Counted from the first letter of the stretch, positions 1-10,389 are shown. The stretch is 64,000 nt of DNA from Macrosoma leucophasiata (GCA_036365455.1 JAWQUS010000017.1:9796001-9860000), one strand, 5' to 3'. The notes: a model not told the origin generated them from the sequence alone. Numbers and translations: made by a program.

Positions 1-24
1 CTCTTCCAATTGAGCTACTGAAGC
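1..24 (-). tRNA. tRNA-like gene, partial (cut by window start)
   Basis: Only the acceptor 5' strand and D-arm portion is inside the window. It matches the next unit base for base. Confidence 0.55.
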
Positions 25-257
25 CCTGCCCGATTTGTCGAATTTTTCCTTCACATCTATTGCATTGGTTTATGGTACCAGTAGCGCCATCTATTACCAA
101 CTATGCTAGTTAGGCAACCGATATAATAGACTTTTCAGTTTATTGAATATCGTAAAGAAGTCGCTTTTACCCTTAATAATTGTTTTTTATATTATTTCGC
201 ATTAACACATGCTTGTGAAATATATTTTTATTTTTAAAGAAATGAAAGAAAAATTTG

Positions 258-331
258 ACTTCAGGCGAGGCTCGAACTCGCGACCTACTGGGAATCTAGT
301 CCAGCCGCTCTTCCAATTGAGCTACTGAAGC
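258..331 (-). tRNA. tRNA-like Pol III gene, reference copy of the array
   Basis: A 74-nt cloverleaf. Acceptor GCTTCAG pairs with CTGAAGT (a G-T at the first pair). The D-stem is GCTC/GAGC with loop AATTGGAA. The T-stem is GCGAG/CTCGC with loop TTCGAGC. The A box TAGCTCAATTGG fits the Pol III consensus exactly and the B box is GTTCGAGCC-like. A TTTTT run follows the 3' end. The anticodon arm is odd: GCTGG/CCAGT leaves a 9-nt loop ACTAGATTC, or with an A-C mismatch a 7-nt loop whose centre would read AGA. No normal isotype can be assigned, since serine tRNAs have a long variable arm and this has about 5 nt. It may be a SINE-like or non-decoding tRNA derivative. Confidence 0.65.
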
Positions 332-564
332 CCTGCCCGATTTGTCGAATTTTTCCTTCACATCTATTGCATTGGTTTATGGTACCAGTAGCGCCATCTA
401 TTACCAACTATGCTAGTTAGGCAACCGATATAATAGACTTTTCAGTTTATTGAATATCGTAAAGAAGTCGCTTTTACCCTTAATAATTGTTTTTTATATT
501 ATTTCGCATTAACACATGCTTGTGAAATATATTTTTATTTTTAAAGAAATGAAAGAAAAATTTG

Positions 565-638
565 ACTTCAGGCGAGGCTCGAACTCGCGACCTACTGGGA
601 ATCTAGTCCAGCCGCTCTTCCAATTGAGCTACTGAAGC
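565..638 (-). tRNA. tRNA-like gene, left-arm copy 2
   Basis: Identical by eye to the copy at 258-331, including both promoter boxes and the terminator. Confidence 0.62.
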
Positions 639-871
639 CCTGCCCGATTTGTCGAATTTTTCCTTCACATCTATTGCATTGGTTTATGGTACCAGTAGCG
701 CCATCTATTACCAACTATGCTAGTTAGGCAACCGATATAATAGACTTTTCAGTTTATTGAATATCGTAAAGAAGTCGCTTTTACCCTTAATAATTGTTTT
801 TTATATTATTTCGCATTAACACATGCTTGTGAAATATATTTTTATTTTTAAAGAAATGAAAGAAAAATTTG

Positions 872-945
872 ACTTCAGGCGAGGCTCGAACTCGCGACCT
901 ACTGGGAATCTAGTCCAGCCGCTCTTCCAATTGAGCTACTGAAGC
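872..945 (-). tRNA. tRNA-like gene, left-arm copy 3
   Basis: Identical by eye to the reference copy. Confidence 0.62.
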
Positions 946-1178
946 CCTGCCCGATTTGTCGAATTTTTCCTTCACATCTATTGCATTGGTTTATGGTACC
1001 AGTAGCGCCATCTATTACCAACTATGCTAGTTAGGCAACCGATATAATAGACTTTTCAGTTTATTGAATATCGTAAAGAAGTCGCTTTTACCCTTAATAA
1101 TTGTTTTTTATATTATTTCGCATTAACACATGCTTGTGAAATATATTTTTATTTTTAAAGAAATGAAAGAAAAATTTG

Positions 1179-1252
1179 ACTTCAGGCGAGGCTCGAACTC
1201 GCGACCTACTGGGAATCTAGTCCAGCCGCTCTTCCAATTGAGCTACTGAAGC
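1179..1252 (-). tRNA. tRNA-like gene, left-arm copy 4
   Basis: Identical by eye to the reference copy. Confidence 0.62.
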
Positions 1253-1485
1253 CCTGCCCGATTTGTCGAATTTTTCCTTCACATCTATTGCATTGGTTTA
1301 TGGTACCAGTAGCGCCATCTATTACCAACTATGCTAGTTAGGCAACCGATATAATAGACTTTTCAGTTTATTGAATATCGTAAAGAAGTCGCTTTTACCC
1401 TTAATAATTGTTTTTTATATTATTTCGCATTAACACATGCTTGTGAAATATATTTTTATTTTTAAAGAAATGAAAGAAAAATTTG

Positions 1486-1559
1486 ACTTCAGGCGAGGCT
1501 CGAACTCGCGACCTACTGGGAATCTAGTCCAGCCGCTCTTCCAATTGAGCTACTGAAGC
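1486..1559 (-). tRNA. tRNA-like gene, left-arm copy 5
   Basis: Identical by eye to the reference copy. Confidence 0.62.
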
Positions 1560-1792
1560 CCTGCCCGATTTGTCGAATTTTTCCTTCACATCTATTGCAT
1601 TGGTTTATGGTACCAGTAGCGCCATCTATTACCAACTATGCTAGTTAGGCAACCGATATAATAGACTTTTCAGTTTATTGAATATCGTAAAGAAGTCGCT
1701 TTTACCCTTAATAATTGTTTTTTATATTATTTCGCATTAACACATGCTTGTGAAATATATTTTTATTTTTAAAGAAATGAAAGAAAAATTTG

Positions 1793-1866
1793 ACTTCAGG
1801 CGAGGCTCGAACTCGCGACCTACTGGGAATCTAGTCCAGCCGCTCTTCCAATTGAGCTACTGAAGC
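1793..1866 (-). tRNA. tRNA-like gene, left-arm copy 6
   Basis: Identical by eye to the reference copy. Confidence 0.62.
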
Positions 1867-2099
1867 CCTGCCCGATTTGTCGAATTTTTCCTTCACATCT
1901 ATTGCATTGGTTTATGGTACCAGTAGCGCCATCTATTACCAACTATGCTAGTTAGGCAACCGATATAATAGACTTTTCAGTTTATTGAATATCGTAAAGA
2001 AGTCGCTTTTACCCTTAATAATTGTTTTTTATATTATTTCGCATTAACACATGCTTGTGAAATATATTTTTATTTTTAAAGAAATGAAAGAAAAATTTG

Positions 2100-2173
2100 A
2101 CTTCAGGCGAGGCTCGAACTCGCGACCTACTGGGAATCTAGTCCAGCCGCTCTTCCAATTGAGCTACTGAAGC
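2100..2173 (-). tRNA. tRNA-like gene, left-arm copy 7
   Basis: Identical by eye to the reference copy. Confidence 0.62.
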
Positions 2174-2406
2174 CCTGCCCGATTTGTCGAATTTTTCCTT
2201 CACATCTATTGCATTGGTTTATGGTACCAGTAGCGCCATCTATTACCAACTATGCTAGTTAGGCAACCGATATAATAGACTTTTCAGTTTATTGAATATC
2301 GTAAAGAAGTCGCTTTTACCCTTAATAATTGTTTTTTATATTATTTCGCATTAACACATGCTTGTGAAATATATTTTTATTTTTAAAGAAATGAAAGAAA
2401 AATTTG

Positions 2407-2480
2407 ACTTCAGGCGAGGCTCGAACTCGCGACCTACTGGGAATCTAGTCCAGCCGCTCTTCCAATTGAGCTACTGAAGC
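2407..2480 (-). tRNA. tRNA-like gene, left-arm copy 8
   Basis: The gene itself is intact. Its 5' flank is where the 57-bp deletion of the array lies (junction near 2509). Confidence 0.62.
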
Positions 2481-2656
2481 CCTGCCCGATTTGTCGAATT
2501 TTTCCTTCTTAGGCAACCGATATAATAGACTTTTCAGTTTATTGAATATCGTAAAGAAGTCGCTTTTACCCTTAATAATTGTTTTTTATATTATTTCGCA
2601 TTAACACATGCTTGTGAAATATATTTTTATTTTTAAAGAAATGAAAGAAAAATTTG

Positions 2657-2730
2657 ACTTCAGGCGAGGCTCGAACTCGCGACCTACTGGGAATCTAGTC
2701 CAGCCGCTCTTCCAATTGAGCTACTGAAGC
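2657..2730 (-). tRNA. tRNA-like gene, left-arm copy 9, nearest the centre
   Basis: Intact copy. Its upstream side runs into the asymmetric centre of the palindrome, so its 5' flank differs from the other copies. Confidence 0.62.
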
Positions 2731-2871
2731 CCTGCCCGATTTGTCGAATTTTTCCTTCAGAAATTTTTCCTTCGAATTTTGCCTAACTAGCATAGTTGGT
2801 AATAGATGGCGCTACTGGTACCATAAACCAATGCAATAGATGTGAAGGAAAAATTCGACAAATCGGGCAGG

Positions 2872-2945
2872 GCTTCAGTAGCTCAATTGGAAGAGCGGCT
2901 GGACTAGATTCCCAGTAGGTCGCGAGTTCGAGCCTCGCCTGAAGT
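2872..2945 (+). tRNA. tRNA-like gene, right-arm copy 1
   Basis: Reverse-complement twin of the left-arm gene. It diverges from the copy at 2657-2730 across about 140 bp. Confidence 0.62.
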
Positions 2946-3178
2946 CAAATTTTTCTTTCATTTCTTTAAAAATAAAAATATATTTCACAAGCATGTGTTA
3001 ATGCGAAATAATATAAAAAACAATTATTAAGGGTAAAAGCGACTTCTTTACGATATTCAATAAACTGAAAAGTCTATTATATCGGTTGCCTAACTAGCAT
3101 AGTTGGTAATAGATGGCGCTACTGGTACCATAAACCAATGCAATAGATGTGAAGGAAAAATTCGACAAATCGGGCAGG

Positions 3179-3252
3179 GCTTCAGTAGCTCAATTGGAAG
3201 AGCGGCTGGACTAGATTCCCAGTAGGTCGCGAGTTCGAGCCTCGCCTGAAGT
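3179..3252 (+). tRNA. tRNA-like gene, right-arm copy 2
   Basis: Identical by eye to right-arm copy 1. Confidence 0.62.
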
Positions 3253-3485
3253 CAAATTTTTCTTTCATTTCTTTAAAAATAAAAATATATTTCACAAGCA
3301 TGTGTTAATGCGAAATAATATAAAAAACAATTATTAAGGGTAAAAGCGACTTCTTTACGATATTCAATAAACTGAAAAGTCTATTATATCGGTTGCCTAA
3401 CTAGCATAGTTGGTAATAGATGGCGCTACTGGTACCATAAACCAATGCAATAGATGTGAAGGAAAAATTCGACAAATCGGGCAGG

Positions 3486-3559
3486 GCTTCAGTAGCTCAA
3501 TTGGAAGAGCGGCTGGACTAGATTCCCAGTAGGTCGCGAGTTCGAGCCTCGCCTGAAGT
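3486..3559 (+). tRNA. tRNA-like gene, right-arm copy 3
   Basis: Identical by eye to right-arm copy 1. Confidence 0.62.
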
Positions 3560-3792
3560 CAAATTTTTCTTTCATTTCTTTAAAAATAAAAATATATTTC
3601 ACAAGCATGTGTTAATGCGAAATAATATAAAAAACAATTATTAAGGGTAAAAGCGACTTCTTTACGATATTCAATAAACTGAAAAGTCTATTATATCGGT
3701 TGCCTAACTAGCATAGTTGGTAATAGATGGCGCTACTGGTACCATAAACCAATGCAATAGATGTGAAGGAAAAATTCGACAAATCGGGCAGG

Positions 3793-3866
3793 GCTTCAGT
3801 AGCTCAATTGGAAGAGCGGCTGGACTAGATTCCCAGTAGGTCGCGAGTTCGAGCCTCGCCTGAAGT
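3793..3866 (+). tRNA. tRNA-like gene, right-arm copy 4
   Basis: Identical by eye to right-arm copy 1. Confidence 0.62.
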
Positions 3867-4099
3867 CAAATTTTTCTTTCATTTCTTTAAAAATAAAAAT
3901 ATATTTCACAAGCATGTGTTAATGCGAAATAATATAAAAAACAATTATTAAGGGTAAAAGCGACTTCTTTACGATATTCAATAAACTGAAAAGTCTATTA
4001 TATCGGTTGCCTAACTAGCATAGTTGGTAATAGATGGCGCTACTGGTACCATAAACCAATGCAATAGATGTGAAGGAAAAATTCGACAAATCGGGCAGG

Positions 4100-4173
4100 G
4101 CTTCAGTAGCTCAATTGGAAGAGCGGCTGGACTAGATTCCCAGTAGGTCGCGAGTTCGAGCCTCGCCTGAAGT
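4100..4173 (+). tRNA. tRNA-like gene, right-arm copy 5
   Basis: Identical by eye to right-arm copy 1. Confidence 0.62.
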
Positions 4174-4406
4174 CAAATTTTTCTTTCATTTCTTTAAAAA
4201 TAAAAATATATTTCACAAGCATGTGTTAATGCGAAATAATATAAAAAACAATTATTAAGGGTAAAAGCGACTTCTTTACGATATTCAATAAACTGAAAAG
4301 TCTATTATATCGGTTGCCTAACTAGCATAGTTGGTAATAGATGGCGCTACTGGTACCATAAACCAATGCAATAGATGTGAAGGAAAAATTCGACAAATCG
4401 GGCAGG

Positions 4407-4480
4407 GCTTCAGTAGCTCAATTGGAAGAGCGGCTGGACTAGATTCCCAGTAGGTCGCGAGTTCGAGCCTCGCCTGAAGT
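4407..4480 (+). tRNA. tRNA-like gene, right-arm copy 6
   Basis: Identical by eye to right-arm copy 1. Confidence 0.62.
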
Positions 4481-4713
4481 CAAATTTTTCTTTCATTTCT
4501 TTAAAAATAAAAATATATTTCACAAGCATGTGTTAATGCGAAATAATATAAAAAACAATTATTAAGGGTAAAAGCGACTTCTTTACGATATTCAATAAAC
4601 TGAAAAGTCTATTATATCGGTTGCCTAACTAGCATAGTTGGTAATAGATGGCGCTACTGGTACCATAAACCAATGCAATAGATGTGAAGGAAAAATTCGA
4701 CAAATCGGGCAGG

Positions 4714-4787
4714 GCTTCAGTAGCTCAATTGGAAGAGCGGCTGGACTAGATTCCCAGTAGGTCGCGAGTTCGAGCCTCGCCTGAAGT
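4714..4787 (+). tRNA. tRNA-like gene, right-arm copy 7
   Basis: Identical by eye to right-arm copy 1. Confidence 0.62.
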
Positions 4788-5020
4788 CAAATTTTTCTTT
4801 CATTTCTTTAAAAATAAAAATATATTTCACAAGCATGTGTTAATGCGAAATAATATAAAAAACAATTATTAAGGGTAAAAGCGACTTCTTTACGATATTC
4901 AATAAACTGAAAAGTCTATTATATCGGTTGCCTAACTAGCATAGTTGGTAATAGATGGCGCTACTGGTACCATAAACCAATGCAATAGATGTGAAGGAAA
5001 AATTCGACAAATCGGGCAGG

Positions 5021-5094
5021 GCTTCAGTAGCTCAATTGGAAGAGCGGCTGGACTAGATTCCCAGTAGGTCGCGAGTTCGAGCCTCGCCTGAAGT
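5021..5094 (+). tRNA. tRNA-like gene, right-arm copy 8, last of the array
   Basis: Intact gene and terminator. The 3' spacer stops about 77 bp downstream at the array boundary. Confidence 0.62.
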
Positions 5095-5171
5095 CAAATT
5101 TTTCTTTCATTTCTTTAAAAATAAAAATATATTTCACAAGCATGTGTTAATGCGAAATAATATAAAAAACA

Positions 5172-5320
5172 ACATAAATATGATAAATTGGGTCACATTA
5201 GCGTACATTTGCGCCCATTTGTGCGGCCGATGTGTCGTTATGTTGCACCTGTCCGGTCACCGGTGTCGCGGTGAAGCCACAAACCGTATTTAAATTGCCA
5301 AACTTAAATTCTATAGGAAT
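5172..5320 (+). repeat. Dispersed repeat X, copy 1
   Basis: Shares an ordered series of blocks with 6768-6915: a TATGATAAATTGGG start, a GTTGCACCTGTC block, then AAATTGCCAAAC. The two are too diverged to be recent duplicates. There is no coding potential, and the class is unknown. Confidence 0.6.
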
Positions 5321-5413
5321 ACGAACCACAATTTGCTTCATTTTTTAAATCGTGTTTTATAGGAAAACTTTGGTTTGGGGCAAGATTTGATTTAAATATA
5401 CTTACGCTTATAA

Positions 5414-5769
5414 TAAATAATAATGGCAACCAATTATACGTCCCACTGCTGGGCACGAGTCTCTCCCTTTTTTGGGGAGGGGGGGGGGGATCTGGAGCTT
5501 TAGGTTAGTTTAGGGTCTGGAGGTTAGTTGCCAACCCGCTGTCGGATGTTTTCAAACCGCCATAAGGCCTCCGACAGGATTTGTTGACTGCTATTTATCG
5601 ATAGCAACCGGGACCGACGGCTTAACTTGGCCCCCGAAGCACGGAAACGCGCATATTAATTTGCCACTAGCGGTCACCCATCACACACCGGACCGCGTCC
5701 GTAATGCTTAACCGAGTAGATCGGTTACGATCTACACCAGCCGCGGAGCCATGCCAGCGCTTCTTAGTA
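5414..5769 (-). mobile_element. 5S rRNA-derived SINE (SINE3 type), complete with target duplication
   Basis: On the minus strand the first about 110 bp follow the internal-promoter region of 5S rRNA: GGTTAAGCA (A-box region) and, about 40 nt on, GATGGGTGACCGC (C-box region). The 3' tail reads GCCCAGCAGTGGGACGTATA, then a TTATTATT run. It is flanked by 16-bp direct repeats with one mismatch (5398-5413 and 5770-5785), showing retroposition. A 3'-end copy of the same family lies at 62815-62955. The body also has a poly-G tract (about 5481-5489). Confidence 0.8.
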
Positions 5770-5785
5770 ATACTTATGCTTATAA

Positions 5786-6407
5786 GATTGTGTAATTTAA
5801 GATTGTCAGAATGAAAAGTCCTGGGCCGCACTGGGCTGATTCGATATCGCAGGAAAATGCCGAGCGCAGTTCTGTTCATTGCATTCTGCGTGACTTTTTA
5901 CTACAATATCATATGAAATTGGAGGGGTTGTATCGCCGTTAATGCCGCGATCAGTGATCACATATGCAAATCTCGTGGCAACGCTTTTGTGACTTTTCGG
6001 ATACGGATCGATGTAAACTGCTTATGTAGTTTGCCACATAGTCAGAATCAAAGGAAATCGAGCGAGCAGCTGTTAAAAATGTCGCGCCGTACTTCTTTTG
6101 TACCAGATGCAGTGTTTCTTCTTGTCCCGCCTACTGTGTGGCATAAACAAATGTTTGGCATGAGCAGCGCATCGTGCTGTTGATGTATTTCGTAGAGGTA
6201 AATGTATATATTTGTACATTTGCTTACCCGTGATTTGCCAGTCAGGTTATTTCTCGACATATTGCCTAACTCTGAGGGTGGCATTAGGAATCCAATAGGT
6301 TTTCAACAGGAATTTATGAGTGAAAAAAATAGAGTTAGTATTTTTACTTTGCTATAGGTTCTGATGCGAACAATGTGTGGTGCAAAACGATGTCCTTTAA
6401 TAAAATA
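5786..6407. other. Unassigned sequence
   Basis: Moderate GC for this window, with no similarity seen to the other repeats and no convincing ORF. Short open frames of 64-78 codons overlap each other on both strands, as expected by chance. Confidence 0.4.
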
Positions 6408-6606
6408 CGCTTTCACTCACGGCCCCACAGTAGGTATAAACCTGTGTCGTGTGTGCCGTTGTATACAAATAACACATACACAAACACCCAGACCCGAAAC
6501 AAATATCTGTAGGCCATACAAATATTTGTCTCAGTGCGGGTATCGAACCCGCCACCCTTCGAATCAAACGGTCATCTCACACCGCTGGACCAACCGGGTC
6601 GTCAAA
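6408..6606 (-). mobile_element. tRNA-derived SINE, family C
   Basis: The minus-strand head (about 6606 down to 6527) has an A box (GGTTGGTCCAGCGG) and a B box (GGGTTCGATACCC), followed by a body that ends near 6408 before an A+T-rich tail. A body-only copy is at 22225-22350, and the first 68 bp of a plus-strand copy are at the right window edge. Confidence 0.75.
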
Positions 6607-6767
6607 AATTATTATACATTTTAACGTTGTAGAAGCATACTACCAATACGCAACCGCACCAGTCACTAAATTGACAGTACAAAGTTGCAAACAAACTTTT
6701 GAACCAATCCACATATACTTCGTCGGCAACAAACTAGCTGAACAAAATCGTTATAGGTATGTCCGCA

Positions 6768-6915
6768 TAAAATAAATATGATAAATTGGGGCACATTAGC
6801 GTTACAATATCAGCCATTCAATCGGTCGACGTTTCGGTGAGTTGCACCTGTCGCGGTCGAGGTTTAGCCGCAAAATTGTTCAAATTGCCAAACTTTAAAT
6901 TACTCAACAATTTCT
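6768..6915 (+). repeat. Dispersed repeat X, copy 2
   Basis: Diverged partner of 5172-5320, in the same orientation. Confidence 0.55.
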
Positions 6916-8190
6916 AACCGCATTTTGGTACTTTTTAACACGCATAAATATCTTTATAGTCTGCGATTAACATCTAGCCGGAATATGATAGTGCTTATAT
7001 GGATATGAATGATGATAATATACCTACGAGAAATCGGTTAATGTATATTACGTTAATATGAACTAAAAGATACACATCGACTTTTGAAGAACAGAGATGT
7101 GCCATTAGATGATCTAGATTAATGTTTTAAATCTATGAAGAAACATACAGAATGAAAGTTTCAGAAAGAAAGTAAGAAAAAAAAAATTGCGAGATAGCTA
7201 AATAAATAAAAAAAAAACTATTAAGAAACAGAATTAGACAAGAGAGAATTAGATAATTCACAAGTTCTGTCCTGTATGCACCATAATAATCAAAAGTCCA
7301 ACTATTTATTTATCATCAAAGATTACAAGAATTGCTTATAATTCGTCCAAAATTAATGACTTAATCTATGTCAAATAACAATAGGTACAATGTTTCACGC
7401 ATCATATAGAATGTTCCCCCTACTTAAAGTTCAAATCTTCTACTTTTGTAACAGCTATTAGTAACATAAATAACATGGAACATCGTTTAAACGATACATC
7501 GATCCTTAATTTAGTGGATGCTAATCAATTAAGTGCAAGATAAAAGCGTACATGAGCCCATATCAAAGCGTAATCTGAGTTCTAATCAGGTGTATCGAGT
7601 ACTAATGATCGGATCTCGGCTCTAATCTACTTTCGCCTGTTCGAGGGACGCCAGTTTTTTCTTGTTTAGCCCTGGATTAGCGCGTTGCTTAAAGCTTTGT
7701 TTATTTATGATACCCTGGGAAATTATTTAGTAGGTGACGTTGAAATTTAATTTCTTATGAACCTGAATCGTGAATACATTTGATCAAAAAAGCGGACATA
7801 TGTGAGTCGGACTCGCCCATGAAAGGTTCCGTAGCAAGTTATATTTGACTGAATGAACTATCGTTTTTCTCCATCATATACTTAACTGATTTTTAAAACA
7901 GCAAATATAACTTTATCATTGATACAATACGTGTGAACTCTAAAGTTGTATATTAGTAGTTTTTGAAAATATATTTGATAATATATTAGGTACCTACACT
8001 TTAAAAACTGCAAATTTTATCTAGTTCAAACTAAATTTTGTTGAAAGTTTTTATTAATAACTACAGCATATATTTTTCTCTTTCTCGGATTAAACGTCAG
8101 AGAAGAGGGGCACACATTTCACTACTTTGTACTTAGTTTCAAAGTCAATCGTTTGAAAGATATACGCGATTATTTATACGCAATCTCACC
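6916..8190. other. AT-rich unassigned sequence
   Basis: No ORF or RNA gene recognised. A small fragment at about 7790-7835 (GTGAGTCGGACTCGCCCATG) matches the start of repeat D at 37838. Confidence 0.4.
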
Positions 8191-8195
8191 TAAGT

Positions 8196-9012
8196 GAGCT
8201 TTCCAACGCTGTGGAAACAATAAATACCGATCTGCGTCGAATCTCGTCATGGAGCCGGTCGTACGGTTTGCTTGTGAACCCTGAAAAGACGCAAATAATT
8301 ATAATTATAATAGGTAGCTCGAGATTGGTTCACAAAATTGATTGGGATGTTTTACCTCGAGTTTTGTATGACGGGGTTTGCATTCCTAGTAGCGATACTG
8401 TGAAAAACTTAGGAATAATTTTTGACACTCAACTTTCATGGTCGCCTCAAATTAGTGCAGTCAGCAGGAAGGTGTTTGCTGCTATCAGTTCTCTGAGACG
8501 GTTACGAAATTTTCTCCCAATCTCCACTAAAAATGCTCTAGCCCATTCGTTGCTTTTCCCGATCCTTGATTATGCTGACATATGCTATCTCGATTTATCT
8601 CAAGAGCAACTTAACAAACTTGAGCGTCTCCAAAATGTATTTATTCGATTCATATTTGGCCTCCGTAAATATGATCATATCTCGCAGTTTCGTTCAAAGC
8701 TCAAGTGGCTCCCAATTCGTCTTCGACGGAATACTCATATTCTTTCTCTTCTGTACTGCGTGCTATTCAACCCAAATACTCCCAACTACCTAAAAAACCG
8801 GTTTTAGCTACTTATATTCCTCACATCCCCTCACTCTGCGATCCTCCACTTATCTGCGACTAAATACTCCTTCGCATTCCACCTCCTTCTATTCCAACTC
8901 CTTTACTGTTGAAGCCGTTCGGTTATGGAATTCCTTACCCATAGGTGTTCGTCAGTCTGATACTATTGATAATTTTAAATTGTCGATAAAACAGTTCTAT
9001 TTATCCGTTTGA
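8196..9012 (+). pseudogene. 5'-truncated LINE reverse transcriptase, C-terminal part, frameshifted
   Basis: Encodes the end of the RT domain (thumb-side motifs SWSRSYGLLVNPEKT and NLGIIFDTQLSW) and the C-terminal region (DYADICYLDLS, FGLRKYDHIS, SKLKWLPIRLRRN) of a CR1/Jockey-superfamily non-LTR retrotransposon. The palm motifs, including YADD, are missing, so the copy is 5'-truncated. The first frame stops at 8807. One extra T in the run at 8802-8805 explains it, because the next frame continues with YSNSFTVEAVRLWNSLP to a stop at 9010-9012. There is no ATG start. It is related to, but clearly distinct from, the LINE at 54.5-59.5 kb. Confidence 0.88.
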
Positions 9013-9299
9013 TCAATTAAGTGTGACTTTTTGTCCGTTCAATTTGTTGTTATCTCTCTTTTTTGCTTTACATAGTTGACATACATGTTATAGAATTAAA
9101 TGTTAGTTTAGTTAATGTCTTATTTAGTATACCCCACTCTGATGTATTTCTTTTCATCTGTTCTGAGTAGTGGTTGCCTGGAAGAAATCGCTGCTGAGCT
9201 ATAAGGCCGCCATTTGAACTGTACTTTCTTTTGTGTCTTTGTATTGTCTATGTATTCATATGGTGTAAAATAATGAATATTGTATTGTATTGTATTGTG
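8196..9299 (+). mobile_element. 5'-truncated non-LTR retrotransposon with TATTG tail
   Basis: The coding remnant is followed by a 3' UTR ending in a short TATTG tandem tail at about 9275-9299, a typical tail for this type of LINE. Confidence 0.8.
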
Positions 9300-9316
9300 T
9301 AAAGATAAGTGTTTCA

Positions 9317-9440
9317 CCTGAAATTACAGGGACGTACTTTACCTGACCGGAACACCATAGATGAGCACAACCATTTAGCGGTAAGTAGATTAGGTAATAC
9401 GGTGGTGTCTATGCCTAGGAGTCTAACCGCCAGTAAAAAT
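9317..9440 (-). repeat. Family A short element, partial
   Basis: The minus-strand half includes the CGCCAGTAAAA end and the TTTAGCGGTAAGTAGATTAGG core. For full copies see 16540 and 39195. Confidence 0.7.
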
Positions 9441-10295
9441 CTAGTTGAAAACTCACATATCATTATATTTATGTAGTGAGAATATACCTTCTATCCTTAC
9501 TTTAGTAATCAAGATCAACGAGCTTAAGAACTGTGGAAAACTGAGGGCAATAAAAAAAATCTCAATTTAAAATTTCTTAGAGTTTTTCATTTCTTACATT
9601 CCAAACCAAGTGACTAAAATGTAAACTTGCATATCATTTCTATCAATATTAAGGAGAATCATAGGATTAAAACTCTACCACAAAGGCTGTCCTTACGTAC
9701 AGAAACTTACATCGACAAACATGACGCTGTATTTCTAAATTCAACCACAATTTAAGCAATGCACGTTTACTCAATCCGATAGATAAATCATCAATCATAA
9801 GTCTCGAATAAACATCCAGTCATCCGTTCAAAGTTAATTTGAACAATCAAATCCACCGCATACCGGTTCAAACCGGTCCGGTATTCGTAGGTTGTAATAT
9901 TTTATAGATATTGGACCGCATTTTCTGTCGTTATCGTAAAAGGAGCATCAGCAAGAAAACTATTCCCTCTCCTCTATTACTTTCATAATACTTAAGTGGA
10001 TCCGATACTTGCGTAAAGGAAATTGAATCATTTATTGTAACGGCATAATACTGCTTTATCAGATAGCTTTTGGATAGACATACGGACGTTTGTTTGCTCC
10101 AGTGGACCTGGATTAAGCTATTGACAAACAGTTGGTGAGGTCAGATGAGAGGAAAAGTAATTTCTAGATACAATAACCCTGTTCGTATAAAAATGAGAAC
10201 AATACCTTTACAAAATTTAATATTTTTCATGGATATCCAATAAATTTTTACTACCGATACTGAGTTTGTTTTTCAAAGCGAGACTATTTCCGTAG
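9441..10295. other. AT-rich unassigned sequence
   Basis: No feature recognised. Confidence 0.35.
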
Positions 10296-10389
10296 TAGAC
10301 GAGGCACGAGAGGTTTGTCTGAATGGGGATATATGGCGCTCTACACTCTCTGCCTACCCCGTTAGGGACCTGGCGTGAAGATACATACT
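10296..10389. repeat. Fold-back family, right-half fragment
   Basis: Ends with GGCGTGAAGATACAT, the terminal inverted repeat of the complete fold-back element at 33371-33715. The left half is absent. Confidence 0.7.

Larger units (their letters stand above)
1..2760 (-). repeat. Left arm of palindromic array: 307-bp tRNA-like units, minus orientation
   Basis: Head-to-tail array with a 307-bp period (tRNA-like 5' ends at 24, 331, 638, 945, 1252, 1559, 1866, 2173, 2480). The last unit is shortened by 57 bp, giving a final 250-bp step to 2730. Each unit carries one tRNA-like sequence on the minus strand, a T-run Pol III terminator just after it, and about 230 bp of AT-rich spacer. By eye the units are identical, which points to very recent amplification or active homogenisation. 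The window starts inside a unit, so the true length is unknown. Confidence 0.95.
2786..5171 (+). repeat. Right arm of palindromic array: the same 307-bp units, plus orientation
   Basis: Reverse-complement of the left arm, with eight complete tRNA-like copies starting at 2872 and every 307 bp to 5021. The arm begins in the spacer just after a short asymmetric centre (about 2760-2785) and ends at about 5171, where the sequence passes abruptly into an unrelated dispersed repeat. Transcription from the two arms would diverge from the centre. Such a near-perfect inverted array of over 5 kb can be real but is also a classic assembly-collapse or chimera risk. Confidence 0.95.

Noticed and set aside
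258..331. Calling the array unit a serine tRNA from the AGA triplet
   Set aside because: It needs an A-C mismatch in the anticodon stem and lacks the long variable arm of serine tRNAs. The better-paired stem gives a 9-nt loop.
1..5171. CRISPR-like array
   Set aside because: The 307-bp unit is entirely repeat with no unique spacers and contains tRNA-like genes. The genome is eukaryotic.
6364..6624. 86-codon plus-strand frame
   Set aside because: Lies across a tRNA-derived SINE in the opposite orientation.
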